Part shown: in pieces, positions 43,067 through 52,933 of the stretch | Numbering within the stretch: position 1 is the stretch's first letter | Layout: the number at the start of each line of letters is the position of its first letter | Translations under genes and position numbers: made by a program | DNA from: Methanogenium marinum | Lineage (GTDB): Archaea > Halobacteriota > Methanomicrobia > Methanomicrobiales > Methanomicrobiaceae | Direction: 5' to 3' | NCBI RefSeq assembly: GCF_028912405.1 | Contig: NZ_JAKELO010000002.1 | Coordinates: 1,745,276 to 1,809,275, forward strand | Length of the DNA stretch: 64,000 nucleotides | Notes under the pieces: generated by a model | What the model was told of the DNA's origin: nothing | The model's input: the letters and a program-made list of their open reading frames with translations, nothing else | Database searches by the model: none

Positions 43067-44226
43067 TGAGAGAAGTAGCAGTTGTTGGAGTCGGCCTCAC
43101 CAAATTTGGCGAAAGATGGGACACATCGTTCCGGAATCTTTTCGTTGAAGCAGGCGCAAAGGCCGTTGAAGACGCAGGAATGAGTGGCGACCAGATTGAC
43201 GAAATGTTTGTCGGAAACATGAGTGGTGGACGGTTTGTCCTGCAGGAACACATCGGTGCCCTCATTGCAGACCATGCCGGACTTACGAAAAACCACATCC
43301 CTGCCACCCGTGTGGAGGCAGCATGTGCATCCGGTGGCCTCGCCTTCCGGCAGGCATACACTACAGTCGCATCAGGCATCCAGGACATCGTCATTGCAGG
43401 TGGTGTCGAGAAGATGACCGATGTCGGCGGCAGTGAGACAACCGATGCACTCGCAGGCGCAGCAGACCGTGAATGGGAGGGCCTTGCCGGCGCTACTTTC
43501 CCTGGTCTCTATGCTATGATTGCAACCGACTATATGAACCGATATGGTCTTACAAGGGAACAGCTTGCAATGGTTTCTGTCAAGAACCACCGCAATGGTG
43601 TTCACAACCCTATCGCACAGTACCGAAAGGAGATCACGGTTGAAGATGTGATGAGGTCAACGCTTGTCGCAGATCCGCTGCGGCTTCTGGACTGCTCTCC
43701 GGTAACAGACGGTGCTGCCGCAGTAATTCTCTGCCCGATGGAAATGGCACGCAAATTCACCGATACACCGGTGAAGGTGCTCGCATCGTCGCAAGCCTCT
43801 GACACGATATCCCTGCACGACCGCCGGGACTTCTCGACTCTGGACGCATCGGTTGCTGCAGGCAGGCGTGCGTTCAAGCAGGCGTCTCTCACACCGAAAG
43901 ACATCGGCATGGTCGAAGTGCATGACTGTTTCACTATAGCAGAACTCTGTGCCATCGAAGACCTTGGTTTCTGTGTAAAGGGAGAGGCCGGAAAACTGAC
44001 CGAAGACGGCCAGACCGCAATTGGTGGTTCCATTCCGGTCAACACATCAGGCGGTCTGAAGTCATGTGGACACCCGGTTGGTGCAACGGGTATCAAGCAG
44101 GTCTGTGAGATTGTCAGTCAGCTTCGTGGAGAAGCAGTTGGCAGACAGGTCGACGCAGAGATTGGCATGACCCACAACGTTGGCGGAACGGGTGCAACAG
44201 TTGTCTGTAACATTCTGGGGGTCTGA
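43066..44226 (+). CDS. Acetyl-CoA acetyltransferase (archaeal thiolase)
   Basis: A 386-residue thiolase of the SCP-x-like archaeal group. The nucleophile is C87 in [10 protein letters not shown], and the active-site histidines are in [10 protein letters not shown] and [12 protein letters not shown]. It makes acetoacetyl-CoA from two acetyl-CoA as the first step to isoprenoids. Close linkage with HMG-CoA synthase and the DUF35 scaffold is the arrangement known from the methanogen enzyme complex. Confidence 0.92.
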   Translation: MREVAVVGVGLTKFGERWDTSFRNLFVEAGAKAVEDAGMSGDQIDEMFVGNMSGGRFVLQEHIGALIADHAGLTKNHIPATRVEAACASGGLAFRQAYTTVASGIQDIVIAGGVEKMTDVGGSETTDALAGAADREWEGLAGATFPGLYAMIATDYMNRYGLTREQLAMVSVKNHRNGVHNPIAQYRKEITVEDVMRSTLVADPLRLLDCSPVTDGAAAVILCPMEMARKFTDTPVKVLASSQASDTISLHDRRDFSTLDASVAAGRRAFKQASLTPKDIGMVEVHDCFTIAELCAIEDLGFCVKGEAGKLTEDGQTAIGGSIPVNTSGGLKSCGHPVGATGIKQVCEIVSQLRGEAVGRQVDAEIGMTHNVGGTGATVVCNILGV

Positions 44227-44231
44227 AAATA

Positions 44232-44621
44232 ATGTCAGTCCCACGTTACTGGAGAAAGCAGCAGAACCGGTATAACCTGAAGGGCAACCGATGCGAGACA
44301 TGCGGACGGTATTTTTATCCACCGCGTGCTATCTGCCCGGAATGTCGGAGAGAAGGAAAGATTGTTGACTATGAATTTTCCGGGAATGGTACAGTGCGTA
44401 CATTCTCAGTAATCCGAACGGCAAGCGACGACTATGATATGCAGACGCCATATGGTATAGCAATTATAGAACTCGAAGAAGGGACCTGCATGACAGCGCA
44501 GGTGATATGTGAACCTGATGAACTGTATATTGGCATGCCGGTGAAGCGTGTGTTCAGGAAGGTAGTCTCTGAAGGGGACAGTGGCGTTATTGTGTACGGC
44601 ACAAAGTTTGTGCCTGCATAA
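44232..44621 (+). CDS. DUF35 zinc-ribbon/OB-fold scaffold protein
   Basis: A 129-residue protein. A helix (PRYWRKQQNRYNLKG) precedes a zinc ribbon (CETCGRYFYPPRAICPEC) and an OB fold (GNGTVRTFSVIR; YGIAIIELEEGTCMTAQVI). In methanogens this protein holds the thiolase and HMG-CoA synthase together and shapes the shared CoA channel. It begins 5 bases after the thiolase stop. Confidence 0.9.
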   Translation: MSVPRYWRKQQNRYNLKGNRCETCGRYFYPPRAICPECRREGKIVDYEFSGNGTVRTFSVIRTASDDYDMQTPYGIAIIELEEGTCMTAQVICEPDELYIGMPVKRVFRKVVSEGDSGVIVYGTKFVPA

Positions 44622-44711
44622 ATCACACAAAAATAGGTTTCCTCTTTTTTTCCGGTTTCACCGTTCTGTGGCAAAGATTATATTCGTCCTCTTTGTCATC
44701 TATAGTATACA

Positions 44712-46517
44712 ATGGTCCTGTCCTCTCCTTTCTCCCCCGTGATACGAAATGGTGTGTATGTCCTCCTGCTCCTCTTCTTGCTGTGCATACCTGTTGGTGC
44801 AGCTGCACCCCCAGCCTGTGATGTACAGGAGGCCAGGCAGATTCTCATCATTCATTCATATGGGCCTGATATGGACTGGGTTGGGGCGGTAAAAGAGGGT
44901 CTTGTGCGGGTCTTTCCGGAAGATGATCCGGGTACGGTTATCTATACTGAGTATATGGACGGAAAAATAGTGTCTGACTCTCTGCATTACGAAAATCTCG
45001 CTGCAGTATACCGGCACAAATATGCATCCATATCTGTTGACCTGATCTTTGTCTCCGATGATGATGCGTATTCTTTTCTCCTTACATATGGGGATGAACT
45101 TTTTCCTGATGTTCCTGTCGTATTCTTTGGGGTAAGTGGCTATGCTCCTGCACACCGTGAAAAGATGCCCAGACTGACGGGGGTAGTCGAAGAGATGCAT
45201 GTCAATCCAACGGTTGATCTGATAACAACACTGCAGCCCGGAGTACAGAACATCTATGTGGTAAATGATCCTGGCACGACCACCGGCAGACTGTTTGCTG
45301 CAGAGTTGGCAGAGAAGGCAGCAGCATATAATGGGACCCTCACTTTCAGTGCACCCGGTGAGACCCGGATGGCAGCACTCTGTCATGACCTGAAGAATCT
45401 CACTTCTGGCTCTGCCGTTCTTCTGATGGATTTTAACCGTGACAGTGACGGCCGGATTTACCGCGACAGTGAAATTGCCGGAATCATCTCTGACTGGTCA
45501 CCAGTACCTGTGTATGGGATCTCTGACACTTTCATTGGCCATGGCATAATAGGGGGCGTTGTCACCGGCACTACTGACCAGGCAGAATCTGCGGCAGGGA
45601 TGGGTGCAGATATCCTGAATGGGACGCTCCCAACTGATATGCCGGTTTCTGGGTCCCCAGAGGCACATGTCGTTGTCGATTATGTGGAAATGCAGGAATA
45701 TGGCCTCCCGTTTTCTCTCCTGCCGGAGGGAAGTCAGGTCATAAATCAGCCGTATGAAGGGGTTGTTCTTCCTGGCTGGATCCTTCTTATAATCATTGTG
45801 GGGGCTGGTGCCCTTACTGTGGTAGTGCTGGTGCTGGTTCGTTCTAACCGGCATATTGCAAAGGCAAAACGGGATCTGGACACATCAAACCAAAAATTAA
45901 AGACGCTCTTTTCGATAACCCGGCATGATGTCAATAATCAGGTGATGGCAGCGTCAGGGTTCCTTGAAATACTAAGTGAGGATATCACAGACACTGGTGT
46001 TCAGCCCTTTATCAATTATATCAGAAAAGCTCTGAAGAATATTGAGGAACAGATTGCCTTTGCCCGTGATTATGAGAAGGCCGGTGTTTCTGACCCGGTA
46101 TGGCAGAATCCCGGGGTAATTGCAAAAGAGGCGGGATCACGTCAACATGGAGTCTCTGTTGATGTGGTCCTTCCGGGAATTGAGATATTTGCCGATCCCA
46201 TGCTGGAGAAGGTCTTTGCCAATCTCTTTGAGAATTCCGTCCGTCATGGAGAGCATGCAACCCGTGTGCAGGTAACAGCCAGTCTCCGCGGCGATGCACA
46301 GGTCATTGTGGTGGAGGATAACGGCGCTGGTATCCCCGATGGGAAGAAAGAACACATTTTTAAACGGGGATATGGTGCAAACACCGGGTATGGGCTCTTC
46401 CTTGCATCTGATATCCTTGCGCTGACCGGGCTTACGATCACAGAGACAGGGATATTTGGGTCAGGTGCCCGCTTTGAGATTACGGTGCCAAAGGGGCGAT
46501 GGCGTACCGCCCGGTGA
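44712..46517 (+). CDS. Sensor histidine kinase with ABC substrate-binding-like sensor domain
   Basis: A 601-residue protein. Signal peptide about 1-32; an outside domain about 40-340 of the ABC_sub_bind type (ILIIHSYGPDMDW; LIFVSDDDAYSFLLTYGDELFPDVPVVFFG); a membrane helix about 353-377; then a kinase core with the phosphorylated His405 in SITRHDVNNQ. The ATPase has FANLFENSVRHGE, EDNGAGIP and GYGANTGYGLFLASD. There is no PAS domain. It probably senses a small extracellular ligand. No response regulator gene is adjacent. Confidence 0.85.
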   Translation: MVLSSPFSPVIRNGVYVLLLLFLLCIPVGAAAPPACDVQEARQILIIHSYGPDMDWVGAVKEGLVRVFPEDDPGTVIYTEYMDGKIVSDSLHYENLAAVYRHKYASISVDLIFVSDDDAYSFLLTYGDELFPDVPVVFFGVSGYAPAHREKMPRLTGVVEEMHVNPTVDLITTLQPGVQNIYVVNDPGTTTGRLFAAELAEKAAAYNGTLTFSAPGETRMAALCHDLKNLTSGSAVLLMDFNRDSDGRIYRDSEIAGIISDWSPVPVYGISDTFIGHGIIGGVVTGTTDQAESAAGMGADILNGTLPTDMPVSGSPEAHVVVDYVEMQEYGLPFSLLPEGSQVINQPYEGVVLPGWILLIIIVGAGALTVVVLVLVRSNRHIAKAKRDLDTSNQKLKTLFSITRHDVNNQVMAASGFLEILSEDITDTGVQPFINYIRKALKNIEEQIAFARDYEKAGVSDPVWQNPGVIAKEAGSRQHGVSVDVVLPGIEIFADPMLEKVFANLFENSVRHGEHATRVQVTASLRGDAQVIVVEDNGAGIPDGKKEHIFKRGYGANTGYGLFLASDILALTGLTITETGIFGSGARFEITVPKGRWRTAR

Positions 46518-46576
46518 AAAAGGGAAATAAATTACCTGCCCGAAATATGAGAACAAAGGGGTTTTCTCCCCATCTT

Positions 46577-47497
46577 TCACTCTATGGTGCGGATAATATC
46601 GTAGACTGCGTGATGTTGTGCGGCGGAGTATGAGCGAACTTGGCGTTCTCCTGTGATAGTGCAGGGATACCCTTCAATCATCTCACGATATTCTCCCTCA
46701 TCTTCCTGCATCGCATAGAGATGTATTGTGCCCCCTGGACGCACGAGACGGACTGCTGTTTCAAAGAAGGGAACGGGGCTCATGGGAAGATTCATAATGA
46801 TACGGTCAAACGAATCCTCTGTGAGAACGTCTCCCAGATGGAGGGCATCCGCAAGCATAGGAATGACGTTATGACATCGGTTCAGTCTGATATTCTCTTC
46901 CATTAAGAGGACTGCGCCGGGATTGATGTCACCTGCAAAGACAATACCTGCCTTTTCTGCGAGTGCGATTGCAAACGGGCCAACTCCTGAGAACATATCA
47001 CAGACCCGTTCTCCCTCTTTCATCAAAGATACAACCCGTTGCCGTTCATTTGCGAGGCGTGCGGAGAAGTATGCGGCTTCAAGGTCTATTTTAAACCGCA
47101 TGCCATACTCCGTGCACTCTGTGGCGGTCACCGGAACTCCCGCAAGCACCCGGAATGCCCGTGTGCGGTATTCGCCTGACACAGGCGTTTCGGCATGTAA
47201 TACTGTGTGAATGGAAGGGCGTGATGTGAGGAGGATCTCTGCTGCCTCTGCGTCATCGTCCTGCATGATAGCAATACCTCCCACCAAATCATGCCGTGGA
47301 AGGGGGGTGGGTTTTACATTTGTTTCGCATTCCCACCGTTCGGTTCCACGGGCGGGTTCTGTCACCGGAAAGAGCAAAAATGCCCCGTCACGGATGGGTT
47401 TGAGTGACGTGTCAAGGACGCCGTCACTGAGCAGCTGCCGTCGCATGGGTTCGCCCTCCCTCACCGGCACGCGGACGCACCATTGTTCCTGTTTCAC
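46577..47497 (-). CDS. tRNA (guanine-37-N1) methyltransferase Trm5 family
   Basis: A 306-residue class I SAM methyltransferase. The Trm5 signature EAAYFSARLANERQRVVSLMKEGERVCDMFSGVGPFAIALA includes SAM motif I; NLPMSP is the catalytic NPPY-like loop as in Trm5. It methylates G37 next to the anticodon, preventing frameshifts; archaeal members may also act in wybutosine synthesis. It is divergent from HMG-CoA reductase, with start codons about 40 bases apart. Confidence 0.88.
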   Translation of the reverse strand: MKQEQWCVRVPVREGEPMRRQLLSDGVLDTSLKPIRDGAFLLFPVTEPARGTERWECETNVKPTPLPRHDLVGGIAIMQDDDAEAAEILLTSRPSIHTVLHAETPVSGEYRTRAFRVLAGVPVTATECTEYGMRFKIDLEAAYFSARLANERQRVVSLMKEGERVCDMFSGVGPFAIALAEKAGIVFAGDINPGAVLLMEENIRLNRCHNVIPMLADALHLGDVLTEDSFDRIIMNLPMSPVPFFETAVRLVRPGGTIHLYAMQEDEGEYREMIEGYPCTITGERQVRSYSAAQHHAVYDIIRTIE

Positions 47498-47536
47498 CTG
47501 ACCACCTCCATTTATTGTCTTTCTCTTCTATGTTTT

Positions 47537-48751
47537 ATGTACATGGATGATTATATACAGCGAATACGGGATGGTTCGCTGAAACTCCACGCACTGGAGG
47601 GGGAGATGACGTCGGATGATGCGATATCCGTTCGCCGTTCCTTTATTGAAGAAGAGACCGGGGTGTCTCTCACAATACTTGGCAAGTATGCAATCACGAC
47701 AGAGCGCGTCACAAAGCGCAACTGTGAGAATATGATTGGGGCTGTTCAGGTGCCAGTCGGTGTGGCAGGTCCCCTGAGAGTTAAAGGTGAGTATGCCGAT
47801 GCGGCATATTACCTGCCCCTTGCGACAACCGAAGGTGCTCTCATTGCCTCAGTGAACCGCGGGTGTCGTGCCATTACAAAGGCAGGCGGTGCTGAGGTGC
47901 GCATCCATCGTGACGGGATGACACGGGCACCGGTATTCGCCTGCGGCAGTGTGCCGCATGCGGTTGAAGCGGCTCGCTGGGTTGAGGGACATTTCGACGC
48001 TCTTGCAGAGGCGGCTGCCACTACCACATCACACGGCCGTCTGGAACGAATTACCACTCACATCGCCGGCACCAGTCTGTATGTGAGATTTGAATTTTTC
48101 ACCGGCGATGCGATGGGGATGAATATGGTCACAATCGGGAGTGAGAAGGCAGCAGAAGTCATTGTGGCAGAGACTGGTGTTCGCCTGGTTGCCCTCTCCG
48201 GAAACCTCTGCACGGACAAGAAACCCTCCGCAGCAAATGTGGTGATGGGCAGGGGGAAGACTGTGGCAGCAGGTGTTTTCCTCTCAGATGCGATGGTAAA
48301 AGAGATACTTAAGGCCGATACTGCATCCCTCACTGAGGTCAATACCCGGAAAAATCTGGTTGGGTCTGCCCGGGCGGGCTCTCTCGGGTTCAATGCCCAT
48401 GCGGCAAATGTCATCGCAGCAGTTTTTCTCGCATGCGGGCAGGATCCGGCACATGTTGTTGAGGGCAGCAATGCCATTACAACTGTTGATCCGGTGGAAG
48501 GCGGGGTTTATGTCTCGGTAACGCTCCCCTCTCTTCAGGTAGGAACAGTGGGCGGTGGCACTGCAATTGAGACACAGCAGGCGTGTCTGAAGATGCTTGG
48601 TGTTGCGGGAGGCGGAGAACCGGCCGGTGCAAATGCCCGGGCTTTTGCAGAGATTATTGCAGCGGGTGTGCTTGCGGGCGAACTCTCCCTTCTTGGGGCC
48701 CTTGCGGCAGGTCATCTTGCACGGGCGCACAAGAAGCTTGGGCGTGGATAA
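47537..48751 (+). CDS. hmgA: HMG-CoA reductase (class I)
   Basis: About 404 residues. It reduces HMG-CoA to mevalonate, the committed step to archaeal lipids. Motifs are ENMIGAVQVPVGVAGPL, TTEGALIASVNRGCRA with the catalytic Glu, GDAMGMNMV, DKKPSAAN with the catalytic Lys, GTVGGGT, and the C-terminal His in LARAHKKLG. ATG 47537 or 47543 starts the protein; the ORF-track start 18 codons upstream runs into the divergent trm5 leader. Confidence 0.95.
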   Translation: MYMDDYIQRIRDGSLKLHALEGEMTSDDAISVRRSFIEEETGVSLTILGKYAITTERVTKRNCENMIGAVQVPVGVAGPLRVKGEYADAAYYLPLATTEGALIASVNRGCRAITKAGGAEVRIHRDGMTRAPVFACGSVPHAVEAARWVEGHFDALAEAAATTTSHGRLERITTHIAGTSLYVRFEFFTGDAMGMNMVTIGSEKAAEVIVAETGVRLVALSGNLCTDKKPSAANVVMGRGKTVAAGVFLSDAMVKEILKADTASLTEVNTRKNLVGSARAGSLGFNAHAANVIAAVFLACGQDPAHVVEGSNAITTVDPVEGGVYVSVTLPSLQVGTVGGGTAIETQQACLKMLGVAGGGEPAGANARAFAEIIAAGVLAGELSLLGALAAGHLARAHKKLGRG

Positions 48752-48776
48752 TCAAATATTTTCGATTTTTTTAATT

Positions 48777-49238
48777 TTAGGTAAACCAACGCATCATCAG
48801 GAGAGCATCTTCACCATTGCTGTAGTAGTTGTCTACCATGAAGACCTGTGCATATCTGTTTTTTTGGTAAAAACGTTGTGCGTTAAGGTTTGAGACACGC
48901 ACTTCAAGCTGGACTGCCCCCGCCCCGAGAATCATGCATTCAAATTCAATGCGGTGCAGCAGGTTACCACCAGCTCCCTGTCCCTGGGAGGCTGTATGAA
49001 CCGCGATATTCATGATGTGACCGTAGATAGCATCTCCTGTGTCCTCCATCCCTGCTGAGACAAAGCCGATAATTTCATTGCCGTTTTCTGCGACAAAGAA
49101 AAGGCCGGGAAACAGGTGAAGTGCGTCCCGGAATGCAGATTCATCCCATGGGTCCGGGAAAAGTTCGTGTTCGATTGCGCAGATGCCTGGCAGGTCAGCC
49201 TGTCGGGCCCGGCGAATCTGGATGTTAGTATTCTGCAT
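48777..49238 (-). CDS. rimI: Ribosomal-protein-alanine N-acetyltransferase RimI-like
   Basis: A 153-residue GNAT acetyltransferase. IRRARQADLPGICAIEHELFPDPWDESAF is the typical RimI/Ard1 start, IMNIAVHTASQGQGAGGNLL binds acetyl-CoA, and LEVRVSNLNAQRFYQKNRY completes the fold. Archaeal members acetylate N-termini of proteins. Confidence 0.85.
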   Translation of the reverse strand: MQNTNIQIRRARQADLPGICAIEHELFPDPWDESAFRDALHLFPGLFFVAENGNEIIGFVSAGMEDTGDAIYGHIMNIAVHTASQGQGAGGNLLHRIEFECMILGAGAVQLEVRVSNLNAQRFYQKNRYAQVFMVDNYYSNGEDALLMMRWFT

Positions 49239-49325
49239 TCACTATGTACTCCATTGCGGATACTCATATTTAATCTGAAGATCAATAAATAACGCACCCG
49301 AACCGTACAGGCAGGTATTTTCATT

Positions 49326-50588
49326 ATGGTCCAGATATTTAGTTTCAGGGCGTTTCGCCCACCGACAGCAGAGGCACAGCAGATAGCCTCTGTCCCGTAT
49401 GATGTGGTATCAACCGAGGAATCGCGCGCACTCCTTGCAGAGAATCCGCAGAGCTTTCTTCAGGTCATCCGGTCAGAAGCAACGCTTCCCACAGATACAG
49501 ACCCCGCAGCACCGGTGGTTTATGAAACCGCAGCAGCAAATCTTCAAAAATTAATCGAAGACGGCCTTCTCATGCAGGATGCAGAGCCGGGTATCTATCT
49601 TTATCGTGTCAAGCAGGGTGGGAATCTCTACACCGGGTTTGTTGCAAATGTCAGTGTGGATGATTACCGGGATAATAATATTAAACGCCATGAGCATACC
49701 CGGTACGAGAAAGAAGAGGACCGGACCCGTCACATCGACACAACAGATATGCACACGGGCCTTGTGGTGCTCCTGTACCGTGACCCCGGGGAAATATTCC
49801 CCTACGTTTCCTCTCTTATTGCAGAGGGTGTACCCGACGGCGTTGTAAAGAGCGGTGCCGGTGATGTCCACGAAGTATTTCGCATTGCTGATCCAGAAGC
49901 AATTGGGACTCTGCAGGAAATGTTTGCAGGCGTTGATGCTCTCTACATCGCAGATGGGCATCACCGTGCCAAATCATCGGTCAACGTAGCAGATAAGCGC
50001 ACAGCAGAAGGACGCCTCACACCTGAATCCGAACGGTTCATGGCAATTATTCTGGCCGAAAACCGTGTGAAGATCCATGGTTACAGCAGGCTCTTGCGGG
50101 ATATCGGGGACTACACTCCTGAAACGTTCCTGGCAGGGCTCTCTGAGACCTTTTCCGTGAAGCCATATGGTGATATTGAGGACACCGTATTCTGCATCCC
50201 ACCGCTCGCTGAGTCTGCGGTGCCTGTTCATGTGGCGCACATGTATATGGATGGTGTATGGTACGAACTCTCATGCCCTGTGGACGCTGCAGCAGACCGG
50301 ATTGCTTCACTTGATGTATCTGTTCTTCAGAAGACTGTTCTTGAAGGCATGTTAGGTATCACCGATCCCCGTGGTGACCCGCGCCTGCAGTATCTGGGCG
50401 GTGCCCGGCCACTCTGTGATCTGCAGAACCGCGTAGATTCGGGTGAATTTGCTGTTGCATTCTCCATGCAACCTGTTCATGTGGATGACGTGTTGGGAAT
50501 AGCAGACGAGGGTGGTGTGATGCCACCGAAATCAACATGGTTTGAGCCAAAAGTGCTCAGTGGTCTTGTTCTTCATTCACTCAAATAA
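49326..50588 (+). CDS. DUF1015 family protein
   Basis: A 420-residue soluble protein covering the whole DUF1015 family: SFRAFRPPTAEAQQIASVPYDVVSTEESRALLAENPQSFLQVIRSE at the start, RHEHTRYEKEEDRTRHIDTT, and YIADGHHRAKSSVNVAD. Members are common in anaerobes and methanogens, sometimes beside serine or cysteine metabolism genes. The biochemical role is not established. It is single-gene, with a TATA-like AATAAATAAC upstream. Confidence 0.85.
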   Translation: MVQIFSFRAFRPPTAEAQQIASVPYDVVSTEESRALLAENPQSFLQVIRSEATLPTDTDPAAPVVYETAAANLQKLIEDGLLMQDAEPGIYLYRVKQGGNLYTGFVANVSVDDYRDNNIKRHEHTRYEKEEDRTRHIDTTDMHTGLVVLLYRDPGEIFPYVSSLIAEGVPDGVVKSGAGDVHEVFRIADPEAIGTLQEMFAGVDALYIADGHHRAKSSVNVADKRTAEGRLTPESERFMAIILAENRVKIHGYSRLLRDIGDYTPETFLAGLSETFSVKPYGDIEDTVFCIPPLAESAVPVHVAHMYMDGVWYELSCPVDAAADRIASLDVSVLQKTVLEGMLGITDPRGDPRLQYLGGARPLCDLQNRVDSGEFAVAFSMQPVHVDDVLGIADEGGVMPPKSTWFEPKVLSGLVLHSLK

Positions 50589-50727
50589 TCTTATTTTTAA
50601 CCAATTGTCCTGAATTAGCCTTTTAATTTAAATTCAGAGCCAATTCGAAAAGGTTTTGAATGGCTGGAAGTCATATGAATGTTTATTAGCCGGTATTGCG
50701 TAATATTCACTACGGAAGGCTTTCTGT

Positions 50728-51297
50728 ATGAGTGAATATGGGGGGGGGATTCTCCTGCTGCTCGTGGCTTTGGCATTCTGCTCTGGGTGTGTAGGGGATG
50801 ACTCGATATTTTCGGGGGGGCATTCTCAATCATTTGGTTTGGAAATTCCCGATGAGCGGAGCACAGGGGTGACCCTTGATGAAGCTCTGGCTGACCTCGG
50901 TGTCAGTCAGAATGAAGAGATGATCTCGTTTCATAACCAGTCGTTTCTTGCAGTGCGGGGCATACAGATGGATGGGGGCGGGCGTGCCTCATCCTGGGCT
51001 CTCTTTGCACGACCGGAAAATGAGACGAGAACAGTAGTTCTTATCTATACTGAACGGGGCTGGAGTGAGTATGACTGGGAACAGGGTATTGATTATGTGC
51101 CTTTTGACCCCGCAGTCATCCTCTCTCCTGATGAACTATTCCGTCTTCACGAAGAGAAGTTATCAGGGTATTTCAGTTCGAATGAGACTGAGGCGGACCT
51201 CTTTCTTGGTAATGGTACCTATGTGACTACGATATACGGGCCGGATTTATTTGAGACATTCCGGTTTGAAGCAATTACAGGGGAGTGGATGCGATAA
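50728..51297 (+). CDS. Lipoprotein at the head of the pilin-like operon
   Basis: A 189-residue protein with signal and lipobox LAFCSGC, so lipid-anchored outside the membrane. The mature part has no recognised domain; it is acidic and has predicted strands (SSWALFARPENETRTVVLIYTE; NGTYVTTIYGPDLFETFRFEAITG). GGAAGG lies 8 bases before the ATG. Its end overlaps the next gene by 13 bases, tying it to the pilin-like cluster. Confidence 0.6.
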   Translation: MSEYGGGILLLLVALAFCSGCVGDDSIFSGGHSQSFGLEIPDERSTGVTLDEALADLGVSQNEEMISFHNQSFLAVRGIQMDGGGRASSWALFARPENETRTVVLIYTERGWSEYDWEQGIDYVPFDPAVILSPDELFRLHEEKLSGYFSSNETEADLFLGNGTYVTTIYGPDLFETFRFEAITGEWMR

Positions 51298-52385
51298 AGC
51301 GATTAAAAAATGAGGATGCTATCCTTTCTGTCGATTTTCTCGCCGGATTTACGATATTTATACTGTCACTTATCATGGTCATATCACTTGTGCCGGGGGT
51401 TCTTGCAGGTATCCAGAGTAATAATATTGACTATGATGCCGTAGCATACCGGACGTCGGTGATTCTGGTTGAGGACCCGGGGGCACCTTCCAATCCGTCG
51501 TGGAATCTGATGGGGGAATATGATATGCAGCACAAGGATGAGATCCAGCGACTGGGTCTTGCGGTCTCCAAGGATACTCCCAATATTCTTTCACGGGCAA
51601 AGGTTGACAAATTCTTTAATCGCACTCCTGACTTTACATTCTCTGCTGAGGATTTCCGTGAGAAAGTCATCTTTGGTGACCTCACCTATCTCTACAATAT
51701 CTCCCTGAGACTGGATACAGAAAGTGAGTCATATTACGCAGAAGGTGGGGACTCCGTGCCGACCTTCCAGTATGGGTATATGCGGCGCCTTGTCAAGGTG
51801 AAGGAACCCTCTGTTGCGGATATAAATTTCGCCAGCTATGCGTATACCGGGAGCGTTGAGAATGTGAGTGTTCTGTCCAGGAATTTTTCGGTGAAGATCC
51901 CGTATGAAGATCTCATAAACCGATCTGTGAACCCTGCATATCGCATTGATCCACAGTCCGAGCATCTCACGATTGTTCTCTCAAATATGTATTCTCACCT
52001 GAATACAACAACAGACAATGTTACAATGAATTTTGATGGTATTGGACTCTATAAGCAACTGGATGATGGCAGCACGATTCTCATCCCTGGTCTGTACCCA
52101 TATGACAATGATACCTATTCATTGAAGGTTGACGGGACATCGGTTCCCGCAGACTCCCCGAAGTTAGTCGACAACAGTTCGGTGATTAGGATGGAGCTAT
52201 ACCCGCCGTTGCCGTTCTCAAATGAGATCACCAGCTCCCTGAACGTGAAATTTTCATTCTCCTATGCGTATGCAGACAATCCCGCAGTACATAAGTATCT
52301 GAGCGGGACCCACCAGTATGACTATACCACAAATGTGACACAGCCAAAACTTGTTGACGGCGTGATGGAGGTGACAATATGGTGA
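51285..52385 (+). CDS. Large pilin-like membrane protein
   Basis: A 366-residue protein starting with GTG inside the lipoprotein gene. The N-terminus (KNEDAILSVDFLAGFTIFILSLIMVISLVPGVLAG) has a short charged leader and a pilin-like hydrophobic helix. The large remainder is predicted to be outside and strand-rich, with many NxT/NxS sites (NVSVLSRNFSV; YSHLNTTTDNVTMNF). It resembles the largest member of archaeal DUF728x-type pilin clusters. Probably a minor pilin or assembly factor. Confidence 0.6.
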   Translation: MDAIKRLKNEDAILSVDFLAGFTIFILSLIMVISLVPGVLAGIQSNNIDYDAVAYRTSVILVEDPGAPSNPSWNLMGEYDMQHKDEIQRLGLAVSKDTPNILSRAKVDKFFNRTPDFTFSAEDFREKVIFGDLTYLYNISLRLDTESESYYAEGGDSVPTFQYGYMRRLVKVKEPSVADINFASYAYTGSVENVSVLSRNFSVKIPYEDLINRSVNPAYRIDPQSEHLTIVLSNMYSHLNTTTDNVTMNFDGIGLYKQLDDGSTILIPGLYPYDNDTYSLKVDGTSVPADSPKLVDNSSVIRMELYPPLPFSNEITSSLNVKFSFSYAYADNPAVHKYLSGTHQYDYTTNVTQPKLVDGVMEVTIW

Positions 52386-52933
52386 TGAATGACGAGGGGC
52401 AGCTCTACACGATTGAGGGCATCACTGCAGGAGTGATCATGCTCGTGACGGCGTTCACGATATTTAATTCCGGCATTGTCTATACGCCGGGGGATGCCCA
52501 TATCTCGGATATGCAGATTCAGCAGCTGGGATATGATGCCCTGCTGATGATGGATACGCCGGATGAATCGGTTTCTCTTAGTCAAAGTTCACTTGCAGAG
52601 ATGATCCAAAGCAATGATGGTGGGGGATTCAAAACACAATTTAATGAGTATCTGAGATTGCATACTGGTACCACTAAAGTTTTGGACAGTTTGGAATTCA
52701 ATGCAACCATCTTTAACAGGGTAACAAATGGTGGTGCTGAAACTATCCATTCATATCACTTCAGCAATTCTACGATGAGTGAAGTGAGTTTGTTGACCCG
52801 TGAACCTGCCATCAGTGTGACCCGCTATGTCTGGCTTTCGGATGCAAACTACCTGAATACTCACCTTGGGGCTGACGAGTATGACAACGATGCACAACTT
52901 GTCCTTCTGGAGGTGCTCATATGGAGACGCTGA
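52379..52933 (+). CDS. Pilin-like membrane protein (DUF7288-like)
   Basis: A 184-residue protein beginning NDEGQLYTIEGITAGVIMLVTAFTIFNSG. That is the charged leader plus helix typical of archaeal class III signal or pilin-like proteins. It follows a strong GGAGGTGA ribosome binding site and overlaps the previous gene by 7 bases. The segment LGYDALLMMDTPDE matches members of this family in haloarchaeal and methanogen pilin loci. The C-terminal half is outside. Confidence 0.6.
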   Translation: MVMNDEGQLYTIEGITAGVIMLVTAFTIFNSGIVYTPGDAHISDMQIQQLGYDALLMMDTPDESVSLSQSSLAEMIQSNDGGGFKTQFNEYLRLHTGTTKVLDSLEFNATIFNRVTNGGAETIHSYHFSNSTMSEVSLLTREPAISVTRYVWLSDANYLNTHLGADEYDNDAQLVLLEVLIWRR

